Positions 14,053-27,800 of a DNA stretch of 64,000 bases are shown one piece after another (position 1 is the first letter of the stretch; each line of letters opens with the position of its first letter). The notes under the pieces were generated by a model that was not told the DNA's origin, searched no databases, and saw nothing but the letters and a program-made list of their open reading frames with translations. Position numbers and translations under genes: made by a program. Origin of the DNA: Magnolia sinica (Eukaryota; Streptophyta; Magnoliopsida; Magnoliales; Magnoliaceae); NCBI RefSeq assembly GCF_029962835.1, contig NC_080585.1, forward strand, positions 55,787,443 through 55,851,442, written 5' to 3'.

Positions 14053-17000
14053 GTCCTGAAATTTTCCGTCATCTCCTTGTCCAATAGTAACCTTCATAAT
14101 TCTCTTTTCAGTGGTCGAATTTAGACTATTTTGAGCTCCTTGGAATGGTAACTCGACAAGCATCAAAATCAGACCAGAATTGGCTAATTCTAAGACCATT
14201 CGATATCCCAAAAGTAGGTCTGAACTCTTTAATCGTCATTTTACAATTTGGATTGTTAATCTTACCAAATCGCGTGATCCAATGGAGATGCTCATAACTC
14301 CCTCGTTTGCTATCGAATTGGGGTATTTTTGTTCATCTGAAAGGTACTTTAGTTCTCTTTCATTCTTGACTTGAATCGTCGTATTCCGAGCCCATTTGCG
14401 CATCCGTAAGTGGGATCGCAGTCGTGAGTCCTGAATTTTTCCCTCATCTCCTAGTCCAATAGTAACCTTCATAACTCTCTCTTCACTGGTCAAATTTAGA
14501 CTATTTTGAGCTCATTGGAATGGTAACTCGACAAGCATCCAAATCGGACTAGAATTGCCTAATTCTGAGACCGTTCGGTATCCTAAAAGCCCGTTGGACC
14601 TTTTCATTCGTCATTTTGCAATTTGGATTGTTAGCCTTTTCAAATCGCGCGATCCAATGGAGATGCTCATAACTCCCTCGTTTGATGTTGGATTGGATCG
14701 ATTTTTGGTCATCGTAAAGGTACTTTAGTGCTCTTTCATTCCTAACTTAAATCATCGTATTCTGAGACCATTTGCGCGCATCCGTAAGTGGGATCGCAGT
14801 CGTCGGTCCTGAATTTTTCCCTCATCTCCTTGTCCATAGTAACCTTCATTACTCTTTCTTTAATGGTGAAATTAGATTATTTTGAGCTCATTAGAACCAA
14901 ATTGGACTAGAATTGCCTATTTCTGAGATCGTTCGGTATCCCAGAATCCCGTTGGAACTCTTCGATTGTCATTTTGCAATTTGGATTGTTAATCTTTCCA
15001 AATCATGCGATCTAATGGAGATGCTCACAACTCCCACGTTTGATGTCGGATTGGGGTGATTGCTGGTCATCTGAAAGGTACTTTAGTGCTCTTTCATTCT
15101 GACTTAAATCATCATATTCAAAGCCCATTTGTGCATCTGTAAGTGGGATCACAGTCGTTGGTCCTGAATTTTTAATTCATCTCCTATTCTAATAGTAACC
15201 ATCATAACTCTCTTTAGTGGTCGAATTTAGACTATTTTGAGCTCATTGGAATGGTAACTCGACAAGCTTCTAAATGGGACCAGAATTGGCTAATTCTGAG
15301 ACCATTCGATATCCCAAAAGCACATCTTAGATCGTCATTTTGCAATTTGGATTCTTGATATTTCCAAATCGCGCGATCCAACGGAGATACTCATTACTCT
15401 GTCATTTGATGTTAGATTGGGAGGATTTTTGGTCATCTGAAAGGTACTTTTGTTGTCTTTCATTCCTTACTTGAATCGTCGTATTTTGAGACCATTTACA
15501 TATCCGTAAGTGGGATCACAGTTGTCGGTCATGAATTTTTCCTTCATCTCCTTGTCCAATAGTAACCTTATTAACTCTCTCTCTAGTGGTCGAATTTAGA
15601 CTATTTTGTGCTCATTGGAATGGTAACTCGACAAGCTTCCAAATGGGACAAGAATTGCCTAATTCTGAGACCGTCCGGTATCCCAAAAGCCCGTTGGAAC
15701 TTTTCAATTGTCATTTTGCAATTTGGATTGTTAACATTTCCAAATCGCGTGATCCAACGGAGATGATCATAACTCCTTTGTTTGACGTCAGATTGGGTCA
15801 ATTTTCGATCATTTGAAAGGTACTTTTGTGCTCTTTCATTCCTGTCTTGAATCGTTGTATTCCGAGGCCATTTGCGCATCGTAAGTGGGATCGCAGTTGT
15901 CCATCCTGAATTTTTACTTCATCTCCTTGTCCAATAGTAACCTTCATAACTCTTTCTTCCATGGTCAAATTTAGACTATTTTGACTTCATTGGAATGGTA
16001 ACTCAACATGCTTTCAAATGGGACCAGAATTGGCTAATTCTGAGACCGTTCGATATTCCAAAAGCACATTTGAACTCTTCGATCGTCATTTTGCAATTTG
16101 GATTGTTAATCTTTCTAAATCGCGCGATGCAACGGAGATGCTCATAACTACCTTGTTTGATGTCGGATTGGATCGATATTTGGTCATCTGAAAGGTACTT
16201 TTGTGCTCTTTCATTCCTTACTTGAATCATCATATTTTGAGACCATTTTCGCATCTGTAAGTGGGATCACAGTTGTTGGTCTTGAATTTTACCTTCATCT
16301 CCTTGTCCAATAGTAACCTTCTTAACTCTCTCTCTCCAGTGGTCGAATTTAGACTATTTTGTGCTCATTGGAATGGTAACTTGACAAGCTTCCAAATGGG
16401 AATAGAATTGCCTAATTCTGAGACCGTTCGGTATCCCAAAAGCCCGTTGGAACTTTTCGATTGTCATTTTGCAATTTGGATTGTTAACATTTCCAAATCA
16501 CGTGATCCAATGGAGATGCTCATAACTCCCTCGTTTGACATCGGATTGGGTCGATTTTCCGTCATCTGAAAGGTACTTTAGTGCTCTTTCATTCCTGACT
16601 TGAATCGTCGTATTCCGAGATCATTTGCGCATCCATAAGTGGGATTGCAGTCATTAGTCCTGAATGTTTCATTCATCTCCTTATCCAATAGTAACCTTCA
16701 TAACTCTCTCTTGAGCTCATTGGAATGGTAACTCGACAAGCTTCCAAATGGGACCAGAATTGCCTAATTCTGAGACCGTTTGGTATCCCAAAAACCCGTT
16801 GGAACTCTTCAATCGTCATTTTGCAATTTCGATTGTTAACCTTTCCAAATTGCACGATGCAACGGAGATGCTCATAACTCCCCCGTTTGATGTCGGATTG
16901 GATCGATTTTTGGTCATCGTAAAGGTACTTTAGTGCTCTTTCATTCCTGACTTAAATCATCGTATTCCGAGACCATTTGAGCATCCGTAAGTGGGATCGC

Positions 17001-18150
17001 AGTCGTTGGTCCTGAATTTTTCCCTCATCTCCTTGTCCAATAGTAACCTTCATAACTCTCTCTTTAGTGGTCAAATTAGACTATTTTGAGCCCATTGGAA
17101 TGGTAACTCGACAAGCATCCAAATCGGACCAGAATTGCCTAATTCTGAGACCGTTCGGTATCCCAAAAGCCCATTGGAACTCTTCGATTGTCATTTTGCA
17201 ATTTTGATTGTTAATCTTTACAAATCGTGTGAGCCAATGGAGATGCTCATACTTCCCTCGTTTGATGTCGGATTGGGGTGATTTTTGGTCATCTGAAAGG
17301 TACTTTAGTGCTCTTTCATTCCTGACTTGAATCGTCATATTCAAAGCCCATTTGCGCATCCGTAAGTGGGATCGCAGTCGTCGTTCCTGAATTTTTCCCT
17401 CATCTCCTTGTCCAATAGTAACCTTCATAACTCTCTCTTTAGTGGTCAAATTAGACTATTTTGAGCTCATTGGAATGGTTACTCGACAAGCATCCAAATC
17501 GGACCAGAATTGCCTAATTCTGAGACCGTTCGGTATCCAAAAAGCCCGTTGAAACTCTTCGATTGTCATTTCGCAATTTTGATTGTTAATCTTTCCAAAT
17601 CATGCGATCCAATGGAGATACTCATTACTCCCTCGTTTGATGACAGATTGGGTCGATTTTTGGTCATTTGAAAGGTACTTCTATGCCCTTTCATTCCTTA
17701 CTTGAATCCTCGTATTTCGAGACCATTTGAGCATCCGTAAGTGGGATCACAGTCGTCGGTCCTGAATTTTTCCCTCATCTCCTTTTCCAATAGTAACCTT
17801 CATAACTCTCTCTTCAGTGGTCGAATTAAGACTATTTTGAGCTCATCGGAATGGTAACTCGACAAGCATCCAAATCGGACTAGAATTGCCTAATTCTGAG
17901 ATCGTTCAGTATCCCAAAAGCACGTTGGAACTTTTCTATCGTCATTTTGCAATTTGGATTGTTAACCTTTCCAAATCGCGTGATCCAACTGAGATGCTCA
18001 TAACTCCCTCGTTTGATGTCAGATTGGGTCGATTTTTGGTCATCATAAAGGTACTTTAGTGCTCTTTCATTCCGGACTTAAATCGTCTTATTCCGACACC
18101 ATTTGTGCATCCGTAAGTGGGATCGCAGTCGTCGGTCCTGAATTTTTCCA
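14053..18150 (-). repeat. Higher-order repeat copy 1 inside the inverted block
   Basis: A multi-unit stretch whose unit-specific variants recur in the same order in the next ~3.3 kb. Shared markers (copy 1 then copy 2): 'ccgtcatctccttgtcc' with 'gctccttggaatgg' (about 14,066 and 18,502); 'tttttgttcatctg' (14,327 and 18,760); 'catctcctat(t/c)ctaat' (15,178 and 19,256); 'ttgacttcattgg' (15,980 and 20,068); 'gaatgtttcattcatc' (16,661 and 20,369); 'gaattaagactattttgag' with 'catcgg' (17,822 and 21,556). The offset falls from ~4.43 to ~4.08 to ~3.71 kb, one unit at a time. Confidence 0.8.
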
Positions 18151-18488
18151 TTCATAACTCTCTCTTCAGTGGTCGAATTTAGACTATTTTGAGCTCATTG
18201 GAATGGCAACTCGACAAGCATCCAAATCGAACCAGAATTGCCTAATTCTGAGACCGTTCAGTATCCCAAAAGCCCGTTGGAACTCTTCGATCGTCATTTT
18301 GCAATTTGGATTGTTAATCTTACCAAATCGCGTAATCTAATGGAGATGCTCATAACTCCCTTGTTTGATGTCGGATTGGGGCAATTTTTGGTCATCTGAA
18401 AGGTACTATAGTGCTCTTTCATTCTTGACTTGAATCATCGTATTCTGAACCCATTTGCACATCTGTAAGTGGGATCGCAGTCGTCGGT

Positions 18489-21400
18489 CCTAAATTTTTC
18501 CGTCATCTCCTTGTCCAATAGTAACCTTCATAACTCTCTTTTCAGTGGTCGAATTTAGACTATTTTGAGCTCCTTGGAATGGTAACTCGACAAGCATCCA
18601 AATCGGACAAGAATTACCTAATTCTGAGACCGTTTGGTATCCCAAAAGCCCGTTGGAACTCTTCGATCATCATTTCGCAATTTGGATTGTTTATCTTTCC
18701 AAATTGAGTGATCCAATGGAGATGCTCATAACTGCCTCGTTTGATGTCGGATTGGGGTGATTTTTGTTCATCTGAAAGGTACTTTAGTTCTCTTTCATTC
18801 TTAACTTGAATCGTCGTATTTGGAGCCCATTTGTGCATCCGTAAGTGGGATCGCAGTCGTCGGTCCTGAATTTTTCCCTCATCTCCTGGTCCAATAGTAA
18901 CCTTCATAACTCTCTCTTCAGTGGTCAAATTTAGACTATTTTGAGCTCATTGGAATGGTAACTCGACAAGCATCCAAATCGGACTAGAATTGCCTAATTC
19001 TGAGACCGTTCGGTATCCTAAAAGCCCGTTGGACCTTTCGTTCGTCATTTTACAATTTGGATTGTTAGCCTTTTCAAATCGCGTGATCTAACGGAGATGC
19101 TCATAACTCCCTCGTTTGATGTCGGATTGGATCGATTTTTGGTCATCGTAAAGGTACTTTAGTGCTCTTTCATTCTGGACTTAAATCGTCGTATTCCGAG
19201 ACCATTTGTGCATCTGTAAGTGGGATTGCAGTCATCGGTCCTGAATTTTTACTTCATCTCCTATCCTAATAGTAACCTTCATAACTCTCTCTTTAGTGGT
19301 CGAATTTAGACTATTTTGAGCTCATTGGAATGGTAACTCGACAAGCTTCTAAATGGGACCAGAATTGGCTAATTCTGAGACCATTCGATATCCCAAAAGC
19401 ACATCTGAACTCTTCGATCGTCATTTTGCAATTTGGATTCTTGATCTTTCCAAATCGCGTGATCCAACGGAGATACTCATTACTCCCTCATTTGATGTCA
19501 GATTGGGAGGATTTTTGGTCATCTGAAAGGTACTTTTGTGCTCTTTCATTCCTTACTTGAATCGTCGTATTTTGAGACCATTTGCGCATCCGTAAGTGGG
19601 ATCACAGTTGTCGGTCCTGAATTTTTCCTTCATCTCCTTGTCCAATAGTAACCTTCATAACTCTCTCTCCAGTGGTCAAATTGAGACTATTTTGTGCTCA
19701 TTGGAATGGTAACTCGACAAGCTTCCAAATGGGACCAGAATTGCCTAATTCTGAGACCGTTCGGTATCCCAAAAGCCCGTTGGAACTTTTCGATTGTCAT
19801 TTTGCAATTTGGATTGTTAACATTTCCAAATCGTGTGATCCAACGGAGATGCTCATAACTCCCTCATTTGACGGCGGATTGGGTCGATTTTCGATCATCT
19901 GAAAGGTACTTTTGTGCTCTTTCATTCCTGGCTTGAATCGTTGTATTCCGAGGCCTTTGCGCATCCGTAAGTGGGATCGCAGTCGTCCGTCCTGAATTTT
20001 TACTTCATCTCCTTGTCCAATAGTAACCTTCATAACTCTTTCTTCCATGTCCAAATTTAGACTATTTTGACTTCATTGGAATGGTAACTCGACAAGCTTT
20101 CAAATGGGACTAGAATTGGCTAATTCTGAGACCGTTCGATATCCCAAAAGCACGTTTGAACTCTTCGATCGTCATTTTGCAATTTGGATTGTTAATCTTT
20201 CTAAATCGCGCGATGCAATGGAGATGCTCATAACTCCATCGTTTGATGTTGAATTGGGTTGATTTTTGGTCATCTGAAAGGCACTTTAGTGCTCTTTCAT
20301 TCTTGACTTGAATCGTCGTATTCCGAGATCATTTGAGCATCCATAAGTGGGATTGCAGTCATCAGTCCTGAATGTTTCATTCATCTCCTTATCCAATAGT
20401 AACCTTCATAACTCTCTCTTCAGTGGTCGAATTTAGATCATTTTGAGCTCATTGGAATGGTAACTCGACAAGCTTCCAAATGGGACCAGAATTGCCAAAT
20501 TCTGAGACCGTTTGGTATCCCAAAAGCCCGTTGGAACTTTTCGATCGTCATTTTACAATTTGGATTGGTAACCTTTCCAAATCACGCGATGCAAAGGAGA
20601 TGCTCATAACTCCCTTGTTTGATGTCGGATTGGATCGATTTTTGGTCATCGTAAAGGTACTTTAGTGCTCTTTCATTCCTGACTTAAATCATCGTATTCC
20701 GAACCATTTGCGCATCCGTAAGTGGGATCGTAGTCGTCGGTCCTGAATTTTTCCCTCATCTCCTTTTCCAATAGTAACCTTCATAACTCTCTCTTTAGTG
20801 GTTGAATATAGACTATTTTGAGCTCATTGGAATGGTAACTCGACAAGCATCCAAATCGGACCAGAATTGCCTAATTCTGAGACCGTTCGGTATCCCAGAA
20901 GCCCGTTGGAACTCTTCGATTGTCATTTCGCAATTTTGATTGTTAATCTTGCTCAATCGTGCGATCCAACGGAGATGCTCATACTTCCCTCGTTTGATGT
21001 CGGATTGGGGCAATTTTTGGTCATCTGAAAGGTACTTTAGTGCTCTTTCATTCCTGACTTGAATCGTCATATTCAAAGTCCATTTGCGCATCCGTAAGTG
21101 GGATCACAGTCGTCGGTCCTGAATTTTTACTTCATCTCCTTGTCCAATAGTAACCTTCACAACTCTCTCTTTAGTGGTCGAATTTAGACTATTTTGAGCT
21201 CATTGGAATGGAAACTTGACAAGCTTCCAAATGGGACCAGAATTGGCTAATTCTGAGACCATTCGATATCCCAAAAGCACGTCTGAACTCTTCGATCGTC
21301 ATTTTGCAATTTGGATTCCTGATCTTTCCAAATCGCGCGATCCGACGGAGATACTCATTACTCCCTCGTTTGATGTCAGATTGGGTCGATTTTTGGTCAT

Positions 21401-21824
21401 TTGAAAGGTACTTCTGTGCTCTTTCATTCCTTACTTGAATCGTCGTATTTCGAGACCCCTGCGCATCCGTAAGTGGGATCGCAGTCGTCGGTCCTGAATT
21501 TTTCCCTCATCTCCTTTTCCAATAGTAACCTCCATAACTCTCTCTTCAGTGGTCCAATTAAGACTATTTTGAGCTCATCGGAATGGTAACTCGACAAGCA
21601 TCCAAATCGGACTAGAATTGCCTAATTCCGAGATCGTTCGGTATCCCAAAAGCACGTTGGAACTTTTTGATCGTCATTTTGCAATTTGGATTGTTAACCT
21701 TTCCAAATCGTGATATCCAACTGAGATGATCATAACTCCCTCGTTTGATGTCGGATTGGGTCAATTTTTTATCATCATAAAGGTACTTTAGTGCTCTTTC
21801 ATTCCGGACTTCAGTCGTTGTATT
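18489..21824 (-). repeat. Higher-order repeat copy 2 inside the inverted block
   Basis: Partner of the copy at 14,053-18,150, with the same order of unit variants. It is shorter by about two satellite units, inferred from the stepwise fall of the offset between shared markers. Its distal end (21,205-21,824) is also the reverse complement of the plus-strand sequence just left of the inversion (12,246-12,900). Confidence 0.78.
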
Positions 21825-21872
21825 ATCGGACAAGGAGATGAGGGAAAACTTCACCGTCAAATGAGGGATACT
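21820..21872. other. Complex right inversion junction
   Basis: Minus-orientation satellite ends at 'cagtcgttgtatt' (about 21,824). It is followed by 24 nt of plus-orientation unit ('atcggacaaggagatgaggg'), then about 22 nt ('cttcaccgtcaaatgaggg' and three more bases) that join part of a different place in the unit, and only then by 'cttacagatgcg' of a regular plus unit at 21,871. This scrambled join contrasts with the clean left junction near 13,323. Confidence 0.75.
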
Positions 21873-24800
21873 TACAGATGCGTAAATGGTCGTAGAATAC
21901 GATGATTTAAGTCAGGAATGAAAGAGCACTAAAGTACCTTTACGATGACCAAAAATTGATCCAATCCGACATCAAACGAGGGAGTTATGAGCATCTCCAT
22001 TGGATCACGCGATTTGAAAAGGTTAACAATCTAAATTGCAAAATGACGAGCGAAAAGTTCCAACGGGCTTTTAGGATACCAAATGGTCTTAGAATTAGGT
22101 AATTCTAGTCCGATTTGGATGCTTGTCGAGTTACCATTCCAAGGAGCTCAAAATAGTCTAAATTCGACCACTAAAGAGAGAGTTATGACGGTTACTATTA
22201 GAATAGGAGATGAAGTAAAAATTCAGGACCGACGACTGCGATCCCACTTACGGATGCGCAAATGGGCTTTGAATATGACGATTCAAGTCAGAATGAAAGT
22301 GCACTAAAGTACTTTTCAGATGACCAAAAATCACCCCAATCCGACATCAAACGAGGGAGTTATGAGCATCTCCGTTGGATTGCACGATTTGGAAAGATTA
22401 ACAATCCAAATTGCAAAATGACAATAGAAGAGTTCCAACGGGATTTTGGGATACCGAACGATCTCAGAATTAGGCAATTCTGGTCCGATTTGGATGCTTG
22501 TCGAGTTACCATTCCAATGAGCTCAAAATAATCTAATTTGACCACTAAAGAGAGAGTTATGAAGGTTACTACTGGACAAGGAGATGAGGGAAAAATTCAG
22601 GACCGACGACTGCGATCCCACTTACAGATGCGCAAATGGTCTCAGAATACGATGATTTAAGTCAGGAATGAAAGAGCACTAAAGTACCTTTACGATGACC
22701 AAAAATCGATCCAATCCGACATCAAACGAGGGAGTTATGAGCATCTCCATTGGATCACGCGATTTAAAAAGGTTAACAATCCAAATTGCAAAATGACGAA
22801 CAAAAAGTTCCAACGGGCTTTTAGGATACCGAACGGTCTCAGAATTAGGCAATTCTAGTCCGATTTGGTTGCTTGTCGAGTTACCATTCCAATGAGCTCA
22901 AAATAGTCTAAATTTGACCACTGAAGAGAGAGTTATGAAGGCTACTATTGGACTAGGAGATGAGGGAAAAATTCAGGACCGACGACTGCGAACCCACTTA
23001 CGGATGCGCAAATGGGCTCGGAATACGATGATTCAAGTCAAGAATGAAAGAGCACTAAAGTACCTTTCAGATGACCAAAAATTGCCCAAATTCGACATCA
23101 AACGATGGAGTTATGAGCATCTCTGTTGGATCACGCGATTTGGAAAGATTTACAATCCAAATTGCAAAATGACGATCGAAGAGTTCCAACGGGCTTTTGG
23201 GATACCGAATGGTCTCAGAATTAGGCAATTCTGGTCCGATTTCGATGCTTATCGTGTTACCATTCCAATGAGCTCAAAATAGTCTAAATTCGACCACTGA
23301 AGAGAGAGTCATGAAGGGAAAAATTCAGGACTGACGATTGCGATCCCACTTACGGATGCGCAAATGGTCTCGGAATATGATGATTTAAGTCCGGAATGAA
23401 AGAGCACTAAAGTACCTTTATGATGACCAAAAATTGACCCAATCCGACATCAAACGAGGGAGTTATGAGCATCTCAGTTGGATCGCGCGATTTGGAAAGG
23501 TTCACAATCCAAATTGCAAAATGACGATCGAAGAGTTCAGACGTACTTTTGGGATATCGAACGGTGTCAAAATTAGCCAATTCTGTTCCCATTTGGAAGC
23601 TTGTCGAGTTACCATTCCAATGAGATCAAAATAGTCTAAATTGGACCACTAAAGAGAGAGTTATGAAGGTTACTATTGGACAAGGAGATGAGGGAAAAAT
23701 TCAGGACCGACGATTGCGATCCCACTTACGGATGCGCAAATGGGCTCTGAATACGACGATTCAAGTCAGGAATGAAAGAGCACTAAAGTACCTTTCAGAT
23801 GATCAAAAATTGACCCAATCCGACATCAAACGAGGGTGTTATGAGCATCTCCGTTGGATCACGCGATTTAGAAAGGTTAACAATCCAAATTGCAAAATGA
23901 CGATCGTAAAGTTCCAACGGGTTTTTGGGATACCGAACGGTCTCAGAATTAGGCAATTCTGGTCCCATTTGGAAGCTTGTCGAGTTACCATTCCAATGAG
24001 CTCAAATAGTCTAAATTCGACCACTGAAGAGAGAGTTATGAAGTTTACTATTGGACAAGGAGATGAAGGAAAAATTACGGACCGACGACTGCGATCGCAC
24101 TTACGGATGCGCAAATGGTCTCGGAAGACGACGATTCAAGTCAGGAATGAAAGAGCACTAAAGCACCTTTCAGATGTCCAAAAATTGACCCAATCTGACA
24201 TCAAACGAAGGAGTTATGAGCATCTCCGTTGGATCGCGCGATTTGGAAAGATTCACAATCCAAATTGCAAAATGACGATCGAAGAGTTCAGACGTGCTTT
24301 TGGGATATCGAACGGTCTCAGAATTAGCCAATTCTGTTCCCCTTTGGAAGCTTCTCGAGTTACCATTCCAATGAGCTCAAAATAGTCTAAATTGGACCAC
24401 TAAAGAGAGAGTTATGAAGGTTAGTATTGGACAAGGAGATGAAGGAAAAATTCAGGACCAACGACTGCGATCCCACTTACGGATGCGCAAATGGTCTCGG
24501 AATACGATGATTTAGGGCGGGAATGAAAGGGCACTAAAGTACCTTTCAGATGAACAAAAATCGGCCCAATCCGACATCAAATGAGGGAGTTATAAGCATC
24601 TCTGTTGGATCGTGCGATTTGGAAAGATTAACAATCAAAATTGCAAAATGACGATTGAAGAGTTCAGACGTGCTTTTGGGATATCGAATGGTCTTAGAAT
24701 TAGCCAATTCTGGTCGCATTTGAAAGCTTATCGAGTTACCATTCCAATGAGCTCAAAATAGTCTAAATTCGGCCATGGAAGAAAATGTTATGAGATGAAT

Positions 24801-27800
24801 AAAAATTCAGGACCGGCGACTGCGATCCCACTTACGGATGCGCCAATGGTCTCAGAAAACGACGATTCAAGTTAGGAATGAAAAAGCACTAAAGTACCTT
24901 CAGATGACCAAAAATTGACCCAATCCGAAATCAAATGAGGGAGTTATGAGCATCTCCGTTGGATCGTGCGATTTGGATCCAAATTGCAAAATGACGGTCG
25001 AAGAGTTCCAACGGGCTTTTGGGGTACTGAACGGTCTCAGAATCAGGCAATTCTGGTCCGATTTGGAAGCTTGTCGAGATACAATTCCATTGAACTCAAA
25101 ATAGTCTAAATTCGACCACTGAAGAGAGAGTTATGAAGGGTACTATTGGACAAGGAGATGACAGAAATATTCAGGACACTTACAGATGCGCAAATGGTCT
25201 TGAAATATGACGATTCAAGTCAGGAATGAAAGAGTGCTAAAGTACCTTTCAGATGACCAAAAAAAGACCCAATCCTACATCAATCGAGGGAGTTATGAGC
25301 ATCTCCATTGGATCGTGCGATTTGGAAAGATTAACAATCCAAATTGCAAAGCGACAATGGAAGAGTTCCAACAGGCTTTTGGGATACCGAACGGTCTCAA
25401 AATTAGGCAATTCTGGTCCCATTTGGAAGCTTGTCGAGTTACCATTCCAATGAGCTCAAAATAGTCTAAATTCGACCACTAAAGAGAGAGTTATGAAGGT
25501 TACTATTGGACAAGGAGATGAGGAAAAATTTCGGGACCCATGACTGTGATCCCACTTACGGATACGCAAATGGTCTGGGAATACAAAGGTTCAGTCAAGA
25601 ATGAAAGATCTCTAAAGTACCTTTCAGATGACCAAAAATCGACCCAATCCGACATCAAACGAGGGAGTTATGAGCATCTTTGTTGGATCACGCAATTTGG
25701 AAAGATTAACAATCCAAATTGGAAAATGACGATCGAAGAGTTCTAATGGGCTTTTGGGATATCGAACGATCTCAGAATTACACAATTCTAGTCCCATTTG
25801 GAACCTTGTCGAGTTACCATTCCAATGAGCTCAAAATAGTCTAAATTCGACCATGGAAGAAAGAGTTATGAAGGTTACTATTGGACAAGTAGATAAAGTA
25901 AAAATTCAGAACAGGAGACTGTGATCCCACTTACAGATGCGCAATGATCTCAGAATACGACGATTCAAGTAGGAATGAAAGAGCACTGAAGTACCTTTCA
26001 GATGACCCAAAATTGACCCAATCCGACATCAAATGAGGGGAGTTATAGCATTTCCGTTAGATCGCGCGATTTGGAAAGATTTACAATCCAAATTGCAAAA
26101 TGACGATCGAAGAGTTCAGACGTGCTTTTGGAATATCGAACAGTCTCAGAATTAGTCAATTCGGGTCCCATTTGGAAGCATGTCGAGTTACCATTCCAAT
26201 GAGCTCAAAATACTCTAAATTCGACCACTGAAGAGAGAGTTATGAAGGTTACTATTGGACAAGGAGATGAAGTAAAAATTCACGACCGACGACCGCGATC
26301 CCACTTACGGTGCGCAAATGGCCTCGGAATATGACGATTCAATTTAGGAATGAAAGAGCACAAAAGTACCTTTCAGTTGACCGAAAATCGACCCAATCCG
26401 ACATCAAACGAGGGAGTTATGAGCATCTCCGTTGGATCACGCGATATGGATAGGTTAACAATCCAAATTGCAAAATGACGATCGAAAAGTTCCAACAGGC
26501 TTTTAGGATACCGAACGGTCTCAGAATTAGGCATTTCTGGTCCCATTTGGAAGCTTGTCGAGTTACCATTCCAATGAGCACAAAATAGTCTAAATTCGAC
26601 CACTGAAGAGAGAGTTATGAAGGTTACTATTGGGAAGGAGATGAAGGAAAAATTCAGGACTGACGACTGCAATCCCAATAACGGATGCGGAAATGATCCC
26701 GAATACGACGATTCAAGTCAGGAATGAAAGAGCACTAAAGTACCTTTCAGATGACCAAAAATTGACCCAATCCGACATCAAACGAGGGAGTTATGAGCAT
26801 CTCCTTTGGATCACGTGATTTCGAAAGATTAACAATCCAAATTGCAAAATGACGATCGAAGAGTTCAGACGTGCTTTTAGGATATCGAATGGTCTCAGAA
26901 TTAGCCAATTCAGGTCCCATTTGGAAGCTTGTCGAGTTACCATTCCAATGAGCTCAAAATAGTCTAAATTCGACCACTAAAGAGAGAGTTATGAAGGTTA
27001 CTATTGGACAAGGAGATGAAGTAAAAATTCAGGACCGACGAGTGTGATCCCACTTACGGATGCGCAAATGGGCTCGGAATACGACGATTCAAGTCTGGAA
27101 TGAAAGAGCACTAAAATACCTTTCAGATGACTAGAAATCGTCCCAATCCGACATCAAACGAGGGAGTTATGAGCATCTCGGTTGGATCGAGCGATTTGGA
27201 AAGATTAACAATCTAAATTGCTAAATGACAATCGAAGAGTTCCAACGGGCTTTTGGGATACCGAACGGTCTCAGAATTAGGCAATTCTGGTCCGATTTAG
27301 ATGCTTGTCGAGTTACCATTCCAATGAGCTCAAAATAGTCTAAATTCGACCACTGAAGAGAGAGTTATGAAGGTTACTATTGGACAAGGAGATGAGGAAA
27401 AAATTTAGGACCGACGACTGCGATCCCACTTACGGATGCACAAATGAGCTCAGAATACGACGATTCAACTCAGGAATGAAAGAGCACTAAAGTACCTTTC
27501 AGATGACCAAAAATCGCCCCAATCCAACATCAAACGAGGGAGTTATGAGCATCTCCGTTGGATCACGCGATTTGGAAAGATTAACAATCCAAATTGCAAA
27601 ATGACGATCGAAGAGTTCCAACGGGCTTTTGGGATACCGAACGGTCTCAGAATTAGGCAATTCTGGTCCGATTTGGATGCTTGTCAAGTTATGATTCCAA
27701 TGAGCTTAAAATAGCCTAAATTCGACCACTGAAGAGAGAGTTATGAAGGTTACTATTGGACAAGGAGATGAGGGAAAAATTCAGGACCGACGACTGCGAT

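Larger units (their letters stand above)
13323..21824 (-). repeat. ~376-bp satellite array, inverted central block
   Basis: About 22-23 units of the same satellite, now reading on the minus strand: the reverse complement landmark 'ccaatagtaaccttcataac' recurs through the block. The orientation switch is abrupt at 13,320-13,326, where 'gagttacca' of a plus unit runs straight into 'cctcctagtcc' of a minus unit. The block has its own higher-order repetition, annotated separately. Some units are shortened, for example a ~33-bp loss near 16,700 and a ~30-bp loss near 18,150. Confidence 0.95.
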
